Made by a program: the position numbers and the translations under genes. Positions 17,596-25,895 of a stretch of 64,000 nt of DNA are shown here, one piece after another; position 1 is the stretch's first letter; every line of letters begins with the position of its first letter. A model generated the notes under the pieces. The model did no database searches. It was not told where the DNA came from and saw only the letters and a program-made list of their open reading frames with translations. The stretch comes from an uncultured Phycicoccus sp. (GTDB taxonomy: Bacteria; Actinomycetota; Actinomycetes; Actinomycetales; Dermatophilaceae), in the NCBI RefSeq assembly GCF_947495705.1, contig NZ_CANLZR010000008.1:62001-126000 (forward strand), read 5' to 3'.

Positions 17596-18423
17596 TCAGG
17601 GCCGTACGAGCCAGAGCCAGTGGGTGACGTCGGCGAGACCATCCACGAGGCCGGTGAGGACGAGCGAGCCGACGATCGCGACGACGAGCCCGGACCATCC
17701 GCGGAGCCGGCGCGGAGCCCCCGGTGCGCCCTGCCGGGGGGCCGGCCGCAGCACCTCCCAGACCGCGTAGGCGAGCACGCCGAGGCCGAGGGTCCCCCAG
17801 ACCAGCCAGAACCAGAACCAGCGCGTCCCGCGGGTCGGGGCCGGCCCGAGGACGACCGACGCGAGGAAGAGCAGCCCGAGCGGCCCGGCAGCCCATGCCG
17901 GCCAGTCCCGCTCCAGACCGAGCACGACGGAGACGTCTCGCATCTCGGATGCTTCCGGCACGCCGGCGCCGCGCACCCGGTCCACGGCCGGCGCGGGCCC
18001 GCCGGGCGCCGCCAGGGCGGGGTCGACGATGCGCATCCGTCCGACCCGGCCGTCCACCCAGTACGCCAGGGCGGGCGGCCCCAGCTGGGCTGCCGTCAGA
18101 TCGGCCTCCCCACCCGAGAGCGGCAGCGGGTTGGTCGTGATGTCAGCGGCCCAGCCCTCCATCTGGTCGCGGTCGCTGCGCACCTCGACGACCTGCCACG
18201 TCACGACCCGGCCGGCCGCCAGGTCCTCGGCGAGCCGATCGGGAGTGACGAGTCGCGGCTGGGTCATGGCGGTGAGGACCAGCCAGGCTGCCCAGAGCAG
18301 GACCATGACCCAGCCGGTCGCCAGGTCGGTGCGGCGGCGGCCCCGAGGCGCGCTGCCCAGGCCCGGGTGCGGGCCGACCGCCGCGTCCGGCGCGGCTGCC
18401 TGGGCCGACTCCCCCGTCGTCAT
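17596..18423 (-). CDS. Hypothetical membrane protein
   Basis: A 275-residue protein with one N-terminal helix (WVMVLLWAAWLVLTAM, about 38-53), an extracytoplasmic segment of about 120 residues with a beta-rich look (VVTWQVVEVRSDRDQMEGW; LAYWVDGRVGRMRIVDP), and three C-terminal helices (AAGPLGLLFLASVVLG; WFWFWLVWGTLGLGVLAYAVW; GLVVAIVGSLVLTGLVDGL). ATG 18421-18423 is the best start. No family recognised. It lies alone between the DUF3817 gene (convergent) and tRNA-Ser (divergent). Confidence 0.7.
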   Translation of the reverse strand: MTTGESAQAAAPDAAVGPHPGLGSAPRGRRRTDLATGWVMVLLWAAWLVLTAMTQPRLVTPDRLAEDLAAGRVVTWQVVEVRSDRDQMEGWAADITTNPLPLSGGEADLTAAQLGPPALAYWVDGRVGRMRIVDPALAAPGGPAPAVDRVRGAGVPEASEMRDVSVVLGLERDWPAWAAGPLGLLFLASVVLGPAPTRGTRWFWFWLVWGTLGLGVLAYAVWEVLRPAPRQGAPGAPRRLRGWSGLVVAIVGSLVLTGLVDGLADVTHWLWLVRP

Positions 18424-18514
18424 GAGCAGATCCTGGCAGCAGGCTCCGGCCCCTGTCGACCGGTTCCGGGGCCCGATTTCGGCTGGGCGCCTCTGCTCGG
18501 GTAGCCTCCTCGGC

Positions 18515-18602
18515 GGAGGATTCGCATAGTGGCCTAGTGCGCACGATTGGAAATCGTGTTGGGATAAAACCCTCGGGGGTTCAAATCCCCCATCCTCCGC
18601 CA
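18515..18602 (+). tRNA. tRNA-Ser(GGA)
   Basis: Class II tRNA with all arms visible: acceptor GGAGGAT (18515-18521) with ATCCTCC (18592-18598), anticodon stem CACGA/TCGTG around loop TTGGAAA, anticodon GGA at 18549-18551, long variable arm with GGG/CCC, T arm GGGGG-TTCAAAT-CCCCC, discriminator G and encoded CCA (18600-18602). It reads UCC and UCU serine codons. A hairpin terminator starts 6 bp later. Confidence 0.98.
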
Positions 18603-18607
18603 ACTGG

Positions 18608-18635
18608 AACCCCCGGGAGCTTGCGACCGGGGGTT
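18608..18635 (+). terminator. Rho-independent terminator of tRNA-Ser(GGA)
   Basis: AACCCCCGG (18608-18616) pairs perfectly with CCGGGGGTT (18627-18635) around the loop GAGCTTGCGA, followed by TTCCTGTTGT partly rich in T. The same stem and loop recur after tRNA-Ser(CGA) at 44892-44927. Confidence 0.9.
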
Positions 18636-18703
18636 TCCTGTTGTCGGGGTGGGCGATGCCGTGAGTGGGCGTCACTCGCCGAGGGACGAGGCGAGCCCCC
18701 TCT

Positions 18704-19759
18704 TCAGGCGAGCGGGGCCTTGACCCCGACCCCGGTGCGCTCGTCGTGCAGCTCGACGAGGCGCTGCTCGTCCGCGCCGGGCACCGGCCCGGAGGCGCTG
18801 ATGAGCCGGCACACCGCAGCCCCCGCTGACGCCACCTCGTAGCGGTCGACCCAGCTCAGCCACTGCCGCTCCTGCTCCTCGTCGGCGCACGGCCAGCGCA
18901 CCGCGAGAGCGGGCTCGCCGACCCGGAACGGCTTGGGGGTCAGCCGGGCCCGGTAGCTGTCGTGGGTCGCGCACAGCTCGACGTACAGCGGGTCGGTCCC
19001 GAGCTCGGTGAGGATCCGCCGGGTCGACTCCGAGGCGGGCGCGGCGTCGGCCCCCGTGACGATGACGCGCAGCCCGGCCGCCGTGCGGTACACCCGCACG
19101 CCGAGGTCGGGGTGGGTGCGCGCGAACTCCCAGGCGGGTTCGGCGGCGAGGCACTCGGCGACCGACGGGGTCTCCGGCCCGGTCGCGGTCACGCGGGGTC
19201 CCGCCTCCGGCTCGGCGGGGTCCACCGGGTACGCCTCGTAGCCGGTGGACGGCAGGGCCGGCGACTCCGGCTCGTCGAGCCCCGCGGCGTCCTCGACGCC
19301 GGGGGTCTGCGGCGTCGGGTCGGGGCGCCCGAGGAGGAACCGGCGCAGGAGCGAGCCGATGCCACCGGACCGCGCGTGCGCGGGCGGCCGCAGGGCCGTC
19401 GCCGGGACCTCGTCGGCGAGCTCGGCGACGTCGACGTCCGCGATGAGCAGCACGTCGGAGCACAGCACCTCGCACCCCATCCGGTTGCGGGTGACGACGC
19501 CGATGCGTCGGCCGTCGGCCGACGTCACCTCCTCGAGGACCGGCTCGCGCAGCGGCGTCCGGGGGTAGTAGCCGTGACCGGGCGTCAGCCGACCCTCCCG
19601 CTCGATGCGGGCCAGCGTCTCGGCGAGCCGCCGGCGGCCCACCTGCTCCGCGTCGGCGTCGGACTCCGAGGACCACCCCCAGACCGAGAGGGTCCCGCCG
19701 GACCGCCCGAGGTGGGGGCTGTGCCCCTCGACCCGGACCCAGTGCTGCGGGGTCTCCAT
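18704..19759 (-). CDS. Conserved protein of unknown function
   Basis: A 351-residue soluble protein, no signal peptide. The N-terminal 125 residues are the recognisable part: QHWVRVEGHSPHLG, LSVWGWSSESDADAEQVGRRRLAETLARI, YYPRTPLREPVLEEV, VVTRNRMGCEVLCSDVLLIADVD. The middle (about 150-200) is Pro/Glu-rich linker. The C-terminal half has FARTHPDLGVRVYRTAAGLRVIVTG and DPLYVELCATHDSYRARLTPKP. I recall similar conserved hypothetical proteins in many bacteria but know no function. ATG 19757-19759 starts 14 bp after the kinase gene, so it may be the last cistron of the cell-wall sugar operon, or only its neighbour. Confidence 0.75.
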   Translation of the reverse strand: METPQHWVRVEGHSPHLGRSGGTLSVWGWSSESDADAEQVGRRRLAETLARIEREGRLTPGHGYYPRTPLREPVLEEVTSADGRRIGVVTRNRMGCEVLCSDVLLIADVDVAELADEVPATALRPPAHARSGGIGSLLRRFLLGRPDPTPQTPGVEDAAGLDEPESPALPSTGYEAYPVDPAEPEAGPRVTATGPETPSVAECLAAEPAWEFARTHPDLGVRVYRTAAGLRVIVTGADAAPASESTRRILTELGTDPLYVELCATHDSYRARLTPKPFRVGEPALAVRWPCADEEQERQWLSWVDRYEVASAGAAVCRLISASGPVPGADEQRLVELHDERTGVGVKAPLA

Positions 19760-19773
19760 GGCGAGCGAGTCTG

Positions 19774-20712
19774 TCAGGCGGGCCGGGCGCCGACGTGCAC
19801 GTACTCCCCGTGCCGCGGCACGTCCCCGGTCTCGGCGAGGCGACGGGCGAGGACGAGGGCTCCGTCCAGCGCTCCGCCGACCGCCGGCCGCACCGCGGAC
19901 CCGGCGCCCGCCACGTGCGCCTCGAGCGCCGCCCACACCGGCCGGGCACCGAGCAGGCCGCCGGTGGCGACGAGGCGCGGCGCCTCGAGCCCGGCAGCCG
20001 CCGAGAGCAGCGAGTCCCCGAGCGCGGCACCTGCCGCGGCACAGATGCCGGCGGCGACCACGTCGCCGGCCTCGGCGGCCTCCGTGACCAGGGGCGCGAC
20101 CGAGGCGAGCACCTCTGGAGCGTCCGCACCGGTCATGACCCGCCGCGGCCAGGAGCCGACCGGGCCGAGCAGGGTGCCGGCGGCAGCCAGGACCGCCGCC
20201 GACCCGCCGCCCACACCGTCCCGGGCCCGCAGTGCCGCCCTGAGGCCCTCGAGGCCCACCCACGCCGCCGATCCCCGGTCGCCGAGGACGTGGCCCCAGC
20301 CGTCGACCCGGGCCCAGTGCTCGGCGAAGTCCGTGCCGAAGGCCACGGCCCCCGTCCCGGCGGCCACCACGGCCCCGGGCACGACCTCGCCGAGGGCTCC
20401 GACGAGGTTGGCGACGGCGTCGCTGACGACGGCCGTGCGACGGGCCCCGAGCGCCGACTCGACCGCAGCGAGCACCTCGGCCGGCTCGGACAGGAAGAGG
20501 AGCCCGCGCGTCGACCAGCAGAGCGCGTCCGCCGCCTCGACCCCCTCGGCGGCCAGGAGCGCCCGGGCGTCGGCAGCGAGGGCGCCGATGTCGATGCCGC
20601 CGGCGCCGACGCGCACCCCCGGGGCGCACCGCACCGGGCGCGGGCCCGCCCCGGTGTCGGTGACGAGCCGCAGCCCCGACCCCCCGACGTCGACCGCCAC
20701 GAGCGTGCTCAC
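19774..20712 (-). CDS. BadF/BadG/BcrA/BcrD-type amino-sugar kinase
   Basis: A 312-residue sugar kinase of the ASKHA fold. VAVDVGGSGLRLV (residues 5-17) is phosphate motif 1, VSDAVANLVGAL comes next, VVAAGTGAVAFGTD is the second phosphate motif, GWGHVLGDRGSAAWVGLEGL is characteristic of BadF/BadG N-acetylglucosamine kinases, and RLVATGGLLGARPVWAALEA is the adenosine motif. In this family Clostridium MurK phosphorylates both MurNAc and GlcNAc at O6. With MurQ and an ABC importer in the same array, the simplest reading is that this kinase makes MurNAc-6-phosphate for MurQ. That assignment is inference. The start is GTG 20710-20712, 13 bp after the permease gene. Confidence 0.85.
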   Translation of the reverse strand: MSTLVAVDVGGSGLRLVTDTGAGPRPVRCAPGVRVGAGGIDIGALAADARALLAAEGVEAADALCWSTRGLLFLSEPAEVLAAVESALGARRTAVVSDAVANLVGALGEVVPGAVVAAGTGAVAFGTDFAEHWARVDGWGHVLGDRGSAAWVGLEGLRAALRARDGVGGGSAAVLAAAGTLLGPVGSWPRRVMTGADAPEVLASVAPLVTEAAEAGDVVAAGICAAAGAALGDSLLSAAAGLEAPRLVATGGLLGARPVWAALEAHVAGAGSAVRPAVGGALDGALVLARRLAETGDVPRHGEYVHVGARPA

Positions 20713-20725
20713 GGCCGTGAGCCGA

Positions 20726-21652
20726 TCACTTGGCCATGCCCGCGGTCAAGCCCGCGACGATCTGCTTCGTGGCGACGAGGAACAGGACGATGAGCGGGAT
20801 CGTCGTGATGACCAGCCCCGCGAAGACCGCCGAGAAGTTCGTCGCGTTCTCGCCGAAGAACTGGGTGAGCCCGACGGGCAGGGTGTACTTCGCATCGTCG
20901 CGCAGGAGGACGAGCGGGAAGAGGAAGTCGTTCCAGATCGGCACGAACCGGAAGACCGCGACCGTCGCCACGGCGGGCTTGACGAGCGGCACCATGATGC
21001 GCCAGAACGTCTGCCAGGTGGACGCCCCGTCGAGCACCGCGGCCTCCTCGAGCTCGCCCGGCAGCTGCCGGAAGAACGTCGTGAGGACGAAGATCGAGAA
21101 CGGCACCCCGGACGCGCCGTACATCAGGGCCAGGCCGAGCCGGGAGTCGATGAGGCCGACCCCGTCGAAGAGGTAGAAGATCGGCAGGATCGCGAGGTGG
21201 ATGGGCAGCATCAGCCCGGACAGGAACAGCGACTCGAGCCACCGGAAGATGCGCGACCGGCCCCGCGCGAGCGCGTACGACGCCATCGTCGCGACCGTCG
21301 TCGACAGCACGACCGCGCCCAGGGTGACGGCGAGGCTGTTGCCGAAGTACGTGGCGAAGTTCCCCGTCGTCCACGCCTCCCGGTAGGAGTCGACCGACAG
21401 CGGCCACGGCGCTCCGAGCGGGTCGGAGATGAGGTCGCCGTTGCTGCGGAACGAGCTGCTGACCATGAGGACGAGCGGGATGAGCGCCAGAGCCGCGTAC
21501 GCCCACAGCGCGACGCTCGCGGTGGCGCCACCGACGGGCTTCCGGCGCCGGCGCGGCCTGCGCGAGGGCCCACTGGGCCTGCCGGGCGGGGTCTCGACCG
21601 GGACCTCGACGGCCTCGTCGGCGGTGCCGACCCCGGCGGGGACGACGCTCAT
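20726..21652 (-). CDS. ABC sugar transporter permease (MalG type)
   Basis: A 308-residue CUT1-class permease. After a polar Arg/Pro-rich N-terminal 40 residues come six helices. The cytoplasmic EAA loop reads EEAAVLDGASTWQTFWRIMVPLVKPAVATV (about 212-241), the contact point for the ATPase. It ends VATKQIVAGLTAGMAK, a typical MalG C-terminus. It overlaps the partner permease gene by 4 bp. Together with the binding lipoprotein and the MalF-type subunit it forms an importer for what context says are cell-wall sugars. No ATPase gene is in the array, so a shared MsiK-type ATPase must serve it. Confidence 0.92.
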   Translation of the reverse strand: MSVVPAGVGTADEAVEVPVETPPGRPSGPSRRPRRRRKPVGGATASVALWAYAALALIPLVLMVSSSFRSNGDLISDPLGAPWPLSVDSYREAWTTGNFATYFGNSLAVTLGAVVLSTTVATMASYALARGRSRIFRWLESLFLSGLMLPIHLAILPIFYLFDGVGLIDSRLGLALMYGASGVPFSIFVLTTFFRQLPGELEEAAVLDGASTWQTFWRIMVPLVKPAVATVAVFRFVPIWNDFLFPLVLLRDDAKYTLPVGLTQFFGENATNFSAVFAGLVITTIPLIVLFLVATKQIVAGLTAGMAK

Positions 21653-22548
21653 GTCGTGATCCTCCGCTCGTGGCGGCGCAGGACGGCGGTGGCGGCGTAC
21701 GCCCCTCCGAAGATGAGCAGGAACAGCAGGGTCGCCAGTGCCGACGAGGTGCCGATGGCGTCGGTGGCCCCGGAGTCGAAGGCGGTCCGGTAGAAGAGCA
21801 GCGAGATGAAGTCGGTGGCGCCGGCCGGGTTGCCGGTGGACCCGCCGAAGGCGTAGGGCAACGCGAACGCCTCCATCGCGAAGATGAACGTCAGGACGCT
21901 CACGGTGCCGATGGCGGGCACGAGCAGCGGGAAGGTGATCCGCCGGAACGCCTGCACGTGCGAGGCCCCGTCGACGCGGGCGGCCTCGGTGAGCTCCTCG
22001 GGCACCCCGCCGAGGGCGGCGCCGTAGAGCAGGACGGGGAAGCCGATCCACTGCCAGACACTGACGAGGATGACGACCCAGAGCGCGGTGTCGGGGTCGC
22101 CGAGCCAGGGCAGCGCCCACGACTCGAGCCCGACCTTCGTGAGCAGGGTGTTGACCGGCCCGAACGTCGGCGACAGCAACAGGGTCCACAGGTAGCCGAT
22201 GACGATGGGGCTCACGAGGTACGGCATCGCGTACAGGGTCTGGAGCAGGCGGCGGGACCGGTCGCGGCGGTGGAGCAGGAAGGCGATGGTGAGGCCGACG
22301 GTGTTCTGCACGGCCATCGTCCCGAGGAAGAACGCGACGTTGTGCCACAGCGCGCGCGGGAGGTCGGTGGTGAACGGGGCGCGGGTGAACAGCGCCGTGA
22401 AGTTCGTCAGCCCCGAGAAGCCCCCGCGGCTCGTGCCCTGCCACTCGTAGAAGGCGTACGAGAACGCGGTGAGCATCGGGTAGAGGACGAACACCCCGAA
22501 CAGCGCGAGGGCGGGGGTGAGGAAGAGGAGTCCGGTGCGTCGGCTCAT
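21649..22548 (-). CDS. ABC sugar transporter permease (MalF type)
   Basis: A 299-residue CUT1 permease with six helices, beginning LLFLTPALALFGVFVLYPMLTAF, which is typical of UgpA/MalF-like subunits. Its EAA loop is EELTEAARVDGASHVQAFRRITFPLLVPAI (about 178-207). ATG 22546-22548 is the start. It is separated from the binding-protein gene by 113 bp holding a large hairpin, and overlaps the second permease by 4 bp. Confidence 0.92.
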   Translation of the reverse strand: MSRRTGLLFLTPALALFGVFVLYPMLTAFSYAFYEWQGTSRGGFSGLTNFTALFTRAPFTTDLPRALWHNVAFFLGTMAVQNTVGLTIAFLLHRRDRSRRLLQTLYAMPYLVSPIVIGYLWTLLLSPTFGPVNTLLTKVGLESWALPWLGDPDTALWVVILVSVWQWIGFPVLLYGAALGGVPEELTEAARVDGASHVQAFRRITFPLLVPAIGTVSVLTFIFAMEAFALPYAFGGSTGNPAGATDFISLLFYRTAFDSGATDAIGTSSALATLLFLLIFGGAYAATAVLRRHERRITT

Positions 22549-22590
22549 GTCATCGCCAGGGGGGTCGGGACTCGGGGAGTCGTGGCGGTC

Positions 22591-22652
22591 ACCACCGGTT
22601 CACCCGGCGGCCGGGCGTCGGGCGCGCCGGCCGCCGGGGGTGCTCCGGTGGT
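22591..22652 (-). other. Large intercistronic stem-loop between binding protein and permease genes
   Basis: ACCACCGG (22591-22598) pairs with CCGGTGGT (22645-22652). After a small internal bulge, CACCCGGCGGCCGG (22601-22614) pairs with the region 22627-22642, leaving a loop of 12 nt. About 22 base pairs in all, no U-tract. Hairpins at this place in sugar ABC operons (malE-malF is the classic case) lower permease expression relative to the binding protein by stabilising the upstream message or partly terminating. That role is inferred here. Confidence 0.6.
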
Positions 22653-22661
22653 GCGGACGGG

Positions 22662-23951
22662 TCAGGACGCGGGCTGGAACCAGGTCTTGACGCCCTTGTC
22701 GAGCTCGGCGCTCACCTGCTCGGCGGTCTTGCTGCCGAGGAACAACTCCTGGACGCCCTTGCCGAGCAGGTCGGTGCCCGACGGGGAGCCGTACCGGAAG
22801 TCGGTGAGCAGGAGGTAGGACGAGCCGCGGTCGTCGAGGTCGGCGGCGACCTGGGCGAGCACCGGGTCGGAGTAGGTGACACCCGGCACCGCCGAGATCT
22901 GCTTGATCTCGTCGGCGACCATCTGGCCGAACTCCGGGGTCGCCATCCACGTCACGAGCTCGGTCGCGGCCTCCTTGTCGGGGGAGGCGGCGTTGACGGC
23001 GAAGTTGCCGTCGGCCCACGCGGCGGTGGTGGCATCCGACCCGCTCGGCGAGCCCGGCGGCGGGGGCACCTGGAAGACCCCCAGGTCCATCTCCGGGTTG
23101 GCGGTCTGCAGGGTCGCGAGGTCGAAGGAGCCGCCCGGGTACATCGCGGCCTGACCGGAGCTGAACAGGGTCATCGCGTCGGTGACGGCGACCCCCGTGA
23201 CGCTCTTGGGCATGTACTTCTCGAGGTCCCCGAGCACATCGACCGACGCGACCCAGTCGGGGTCGGTGAAGTCGGTCTCGCCCGACGCGACAGCGTCCTG
23301 GAACTGGCTGCCGCCGAACCGCGGGGCCGCGAGGACCTCGTGCACGATCGGCAGGGTCCAGTCGTCCTTGGCCCCGACCGCGAGGGGGGTGATGTCCTTC
23401 GCGAGGAACGCCTCGTTGGCGGCGATGAACTCGTCCCAGGTCGTGGGGACGTCGACACCGTGCTCGGCGAACAGTGCCTTGTCGTAGAACAGGACGGTGG
23501 CCTGGCGGGCCAGCGGCACCGAGTAGAGCTTGCCGTCCTCCTTGCCCCGCGCGCCGGCGACGATGCCCTCGTCCCACGCGGACAGGTCGACGGCGTCGTC
23601 GAGCGGCATGAGCGCGCCGGAGGCCACGGTGGTCTGGAGCCCCCCGTAGGACCGCACCTGCGGCACGTCCGGGCCGTCGGAGCCGGCGAGCCCCGTGGCG
23701 AGGATCTTGTTGTACTCGGTGGCCTTGAACGGCTTGAACTCGACGGTGACGCCGGGGTGGGACTGCTCGTAGGCGTCGAAGATCTTCTCGTAGGCGGCCT
23801 TGTCCTCGACCCGCCAGGACCAGACGGTCAGCGTGGTGTCGCCGTCGCCGCCGCCGTCCCCGGTGTCGGCCGAGGGGGCGCAGGCGGCGAGGGCGAGGGC
23901 ACCGGCACCCAGGGCGAGTGCGGCACGGAACCGGGTGGTACGGGCTGTCAT
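22662..23951 (-). CDS. ABC transporter sugar-binding lipoprotein
   Basis: A 429-residue extracytoplasmic solute-binding protein (SBP family 1). The signal peptide ends in the lipobox LAAC, with lipidated Cys24, followed by a Gly/Asp linker. Then comes LTVWSWRVEDKAAYEKIFDAYEQSHPGVTVEFKPF, the usual first domain of CUT1 binding proteins. VPLARQATVLFYDKALF and TTWDEFIAANEAF are also typical. Its gene overlaps murQ by 4 bp, so it is translated with it. The likely ligand is a MurNAc- or GlcNAc-containing sugar, from context only. Confidence 0.9.
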   Translation of the reverse strand: MTARTTRFRAALALGAGALALAACAPSADTGDGGGDGDTTLTVWSWRVEDKAAYEKIFDAYEQSHPGVTVEFKPFKATEYNKILATGLAGSDGPDVPQVRSYGGLQTTVASGALMPLDDAVDLSAWDEGIVAGARGKEDGKLYSVPLARQATVLFYDKALFAEHGVDVPTTWDEFIAANEAFLAKDITPLAVGAKDDWTLPIVHEVLAAPRFGGSQFQDAVASGETDFTDPDWVASVDVLGDLEKYMPKSVTGVAVTDAMTLFSSGQAAMYPGGSFDLATLQTANPEMDLGVFQVPPPPGSPSGSDATTAAWADGNFAVNAASPDKEAATELVTWMATPEFGQMVADEIKQISAVPGVTYSDPVLAQVAADLDDRGSSYLLLTDFRYGSPSGTDLLGKGVQELFLGSKTAEQVSAELDKGVKTWFQPAS

Positions 23952-24958
23952 GCGGGGTCTCCTGTCGGGACATGGGCCAGGGCCCGGGGGTTCTGCGGGG
24001 CGGTGGCCCCGGTGCTGCGGGAGTCGGTGCGGGTGTCATCGTGCCCCGAGGACGGGCGACGGATGGCCGTCAGCGCCCGGGCAACCGACCCGTCGCAGGT
24101 CTCCAGCACGGAGCGGGCCAGCGCGACGTCCACCTCGGCGAGCACGCTGACGAGGGCGGGCTTCAGCTCGCCGTCGGAGGCCTCCAGCGCGGCCCGGGCG
24201 GCGTCCTCGGTCGCGCCGGTGGCTTCGCGCAGGATCCGCACGACGCGCCCGCGCAGCTTGGCGTTCGTCGCGACGACGTCGACCATGAGGTTGGACCAGG
24301 TCCGGCCCCGGCGGATCATCACGGCGGTCGAGAACGCGTTGAGGAGCATCTTCTGGGCGGTGCCGGCCTTGAGCCGGGTGGAGCCGGTGATGACCTCCGC
24401 GCCGGTGTCGACCGCGAGGACGTGGTCGGCCAGCGGAGCGAGCTCGGCAGCCGGGTTGGCCGTGAGCAGGGCGGTCACCGCGCCCCGCTCACGGGCGAGG
24501 GCGAGCGCACCACCGACGTACGGGGTCCGGCCGGAGGCGGTGAGGCCGACCACGACGTCGCCCCCGCCGACGACATCGAGGTCGGCCCGGCCCTGGTCGG
24601 CGTCGTCCTCGACGTTCTCGACGGCGCGCAGGATGGCCTCGGCGCCTCCGGCGTGGTGTGCGACGACGAGTCCGGGGGGTGCGTTGAAGGTGGGGAGGAG
24701 CTCGGCGGCGTCGAGGACGGCGAGACGGCCGGAGGTCCCCGCCCCGACGTAGTGGATGGTGCCGCCGGCCTCGACGGCCGAGACAGCGGCGTCCACGAGG
24801 GCGGCGAGCACCGGCAGGACCTGCGCGACCGCGGGGGCCACGAGAGCGTCCTCCCGGTTGATGAGGCGGAGCACGTCGAGGGTGTCGAGGGCGTCGATGC
24901 CCGTCGTCCCGGGATGGCGCTCCTCGGTGGGGGCGCTGACGCTCGCCTCGGTGTTCAC
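23948..24958 (-). CDS. murQ: N-acetylmuramic acid 6-phosphate etherase
   Basis: A 336-residue SIS-domain lyase that splits the lactyl ether of MurNAc-6-phosphate, giving GlcNAc-6-phosphate and D-lactate. HYVGAGTSGRLAVLDAAELLPTF (69-91) is the family's signature; GLTASGRTPYVGGAL and NPAAELAPLADHVLAVDTGAEVITGSTRLKAGTAQKMLLN are the remaining substrate-site segments. The C-terminal helical domain has the usual MurQ form, and the last 30 residues are an extra polar tail. The start is GTG 24956-24958. A good promoter ends only 8 bp before it, so the message from it would be leaderless. It overlaps the binding-protein gene. Confidence 0.95.
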   Translation of the reverse strand: MNTEASVSAPTEERHPGTTGIDALDTLDVLRLINREDALVAPAVAQVLPVLAALVDAAVSAVEAGGTIHYVGAGTSGRLAVLDAAELLPTFNAPPGLVVAHHAGGAEAILRAVENVEDDADQGRADLDVVGGGDVVVGLTASGRTPYVGGALALARERGAVTALLTANPAAELAPLADHVLAVDTGAEVITGSTRLKAGTAQKMLLNAFSTAVMIRRGRTWSNLMVDVVATNAKLRGRVVRILREATGATEDAARAALEASDGELKPALVSVLAEVDVALARSVLETCDGSVARALTAIRRPSSGHDDTRTDSRSTGATAPQNPRALAHVPTGDPA

Positions 24959-24965
24959 CCGGTCG

Positions 24966-24994
24966 ATGTTACTTTCCTACAGCACTGGAGTCAA
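24966..24994 (-). promoter_or_regulatory. Promoter of murQ and the transport genes, probably leaderless
   Basis: On the minus strand TTGACT (24989-24994) and TAACAT (24966-24971) are 17 bp apart, a good sigma-A-type pair. Transcription would begin at or next to the murQ GTG (24958). The spacer contains GTAGGAAAG, which together with the -10 resembles part of operators of RpiR-family regulators. The rpiR gene ends at 25004, 10 bp further up. Confidence 0.55.
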
Positions 24995-25003
24995 TGGCGT
25001 GAA

Positions 25004-25885
25004 TCAGTAACGGACATGGTGGCCGGCGACCGCCTGCCGGGTGCTCTCGACCGCGGACTCCGCCCGGGCCAGGTCGTGCTGGGCGACGGCGATGTAGAGG
25101 CAGTCCACGACGGTGAGGGCCGCGATGCGGCTCGCCGTGGCACCGGAGCGCAGGCTCGACTCGCGGGCGGCCGTCGCGAGGACGAAGTCCGCCCCCGCCG
25201 CCAGCCGTGACACGGGGAAGTTCGTGATGGCGACCGTCGTCGCACCGCGGCTCTTCGCGAGCGCCAGCGCCTCGACGGTCTCGGTCGTCGTCCCCGAGTG
25301 CGAGACACCGATGGCGACGTCGCCGGGGCCGAGCAGCGTGGCGCTCGTGAGCGCGATGTGCGGGTCGTTCCAGGCGAACACCACCGAGCCGATGCGGTGC
25401 AGCTTCTGCTGGAGGTCCATCCCGACGAGCGCACTCGCCCCGATTCCGTAGACGTCGACCCTCCCGGCCGCGGCGATCGCGGCGGCCGTGGCCGAGAGCG
25501 CGCCCCGGTCGATGGTCTGGGCGGTCTCCTCGACGGCGCTCGCGTCGGCGAACGCCACCTTCGTGATGACGTCGTCGACGGTGTCGTCGGCGCTGATGTC
25601 GGTGGTCGGCGCCGCCGAGACCCGCTGCCCCGTCCCGGCCTCGGCCAGGGCGAGACGCAGCTGCGGGTAGCCGCGCAGCCCGAGCCGCTTGCAGAACCGC
25701 AGCACCGTCGTCTCCGAGGTCGACGCCGTGACGGCGAGCTCGGAGATGGTCAGCGCCGACGCCGCCCGTGGGTCGGCGAGCACCTGCTCGGCGACCCGGT
25801 CCTCTGCGGGCGACAGCGAGGGGCGGAGCCCGCGGATCCGCACGAGCAGGGGCGGGGCCGCGTCGGGCGCGGGACTGGAGGCCAT
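25004..25885 (-). CDS. RpiR-family transcriptional regulator (MurR-like)
   Basis: A 293-residue regulator. Residues 10-85 are the RpiR helix-turn-helix domain (LSPAEDRVAEQVLADPRAASALTISELAVTASTSETTVLRFCKRLGLRGYPQLRLAL). From about 115 on is a SIS sugar-phosphate-binding domain (VDVYGIGASALVGMDLQQKL; GVSHSGTTTETVEALALAKSRGATTVAIT). MurR of E. coli and YbbH of Bacillus are homologues next to murQ that sense MurNAc-6-phosphate. Location between the hydrolase genes and murQ makes it the obvious local regulator. ATG 25883-25885 is preferred to an in-frame start 29 codons upstream, because that lies inside the previous gene. It follows that gene by 10 bp. Confidence 0.88.
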   Translation of the reverse strand: MASSPAPDAAPPLLVRIRGLRPSLSPAEDRVAEQVLADPRAASALTISELAVTASTSETTVLRFCKRLGLRGYPQLRLALAEAGTGQRVSAAPTTDISADDTVDDVITKVAFADASAVEETAQTIDRGALSATAAAIAAAGRVDVYGIGASALVGMDLQQKLHRIGSVVFAWNDPHIALTSATLLGPGDVAIGVSHSGTTTETVEALALAKSRGATTVAITNFPVSRLAAGADFVLATAARESSLRSGATASRIAALTVVDCLYIAVAQHDLARAESAVESTRQAVAGHHVRY

Positions 25886-25895
25886 GCGGTCAAAC

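Noticed and set aside
18962-21793. Long plus-strand frame across the kinase and permease genes
   Set aside because: Antisense to genes with unmistakable motifs; no start context or homology.
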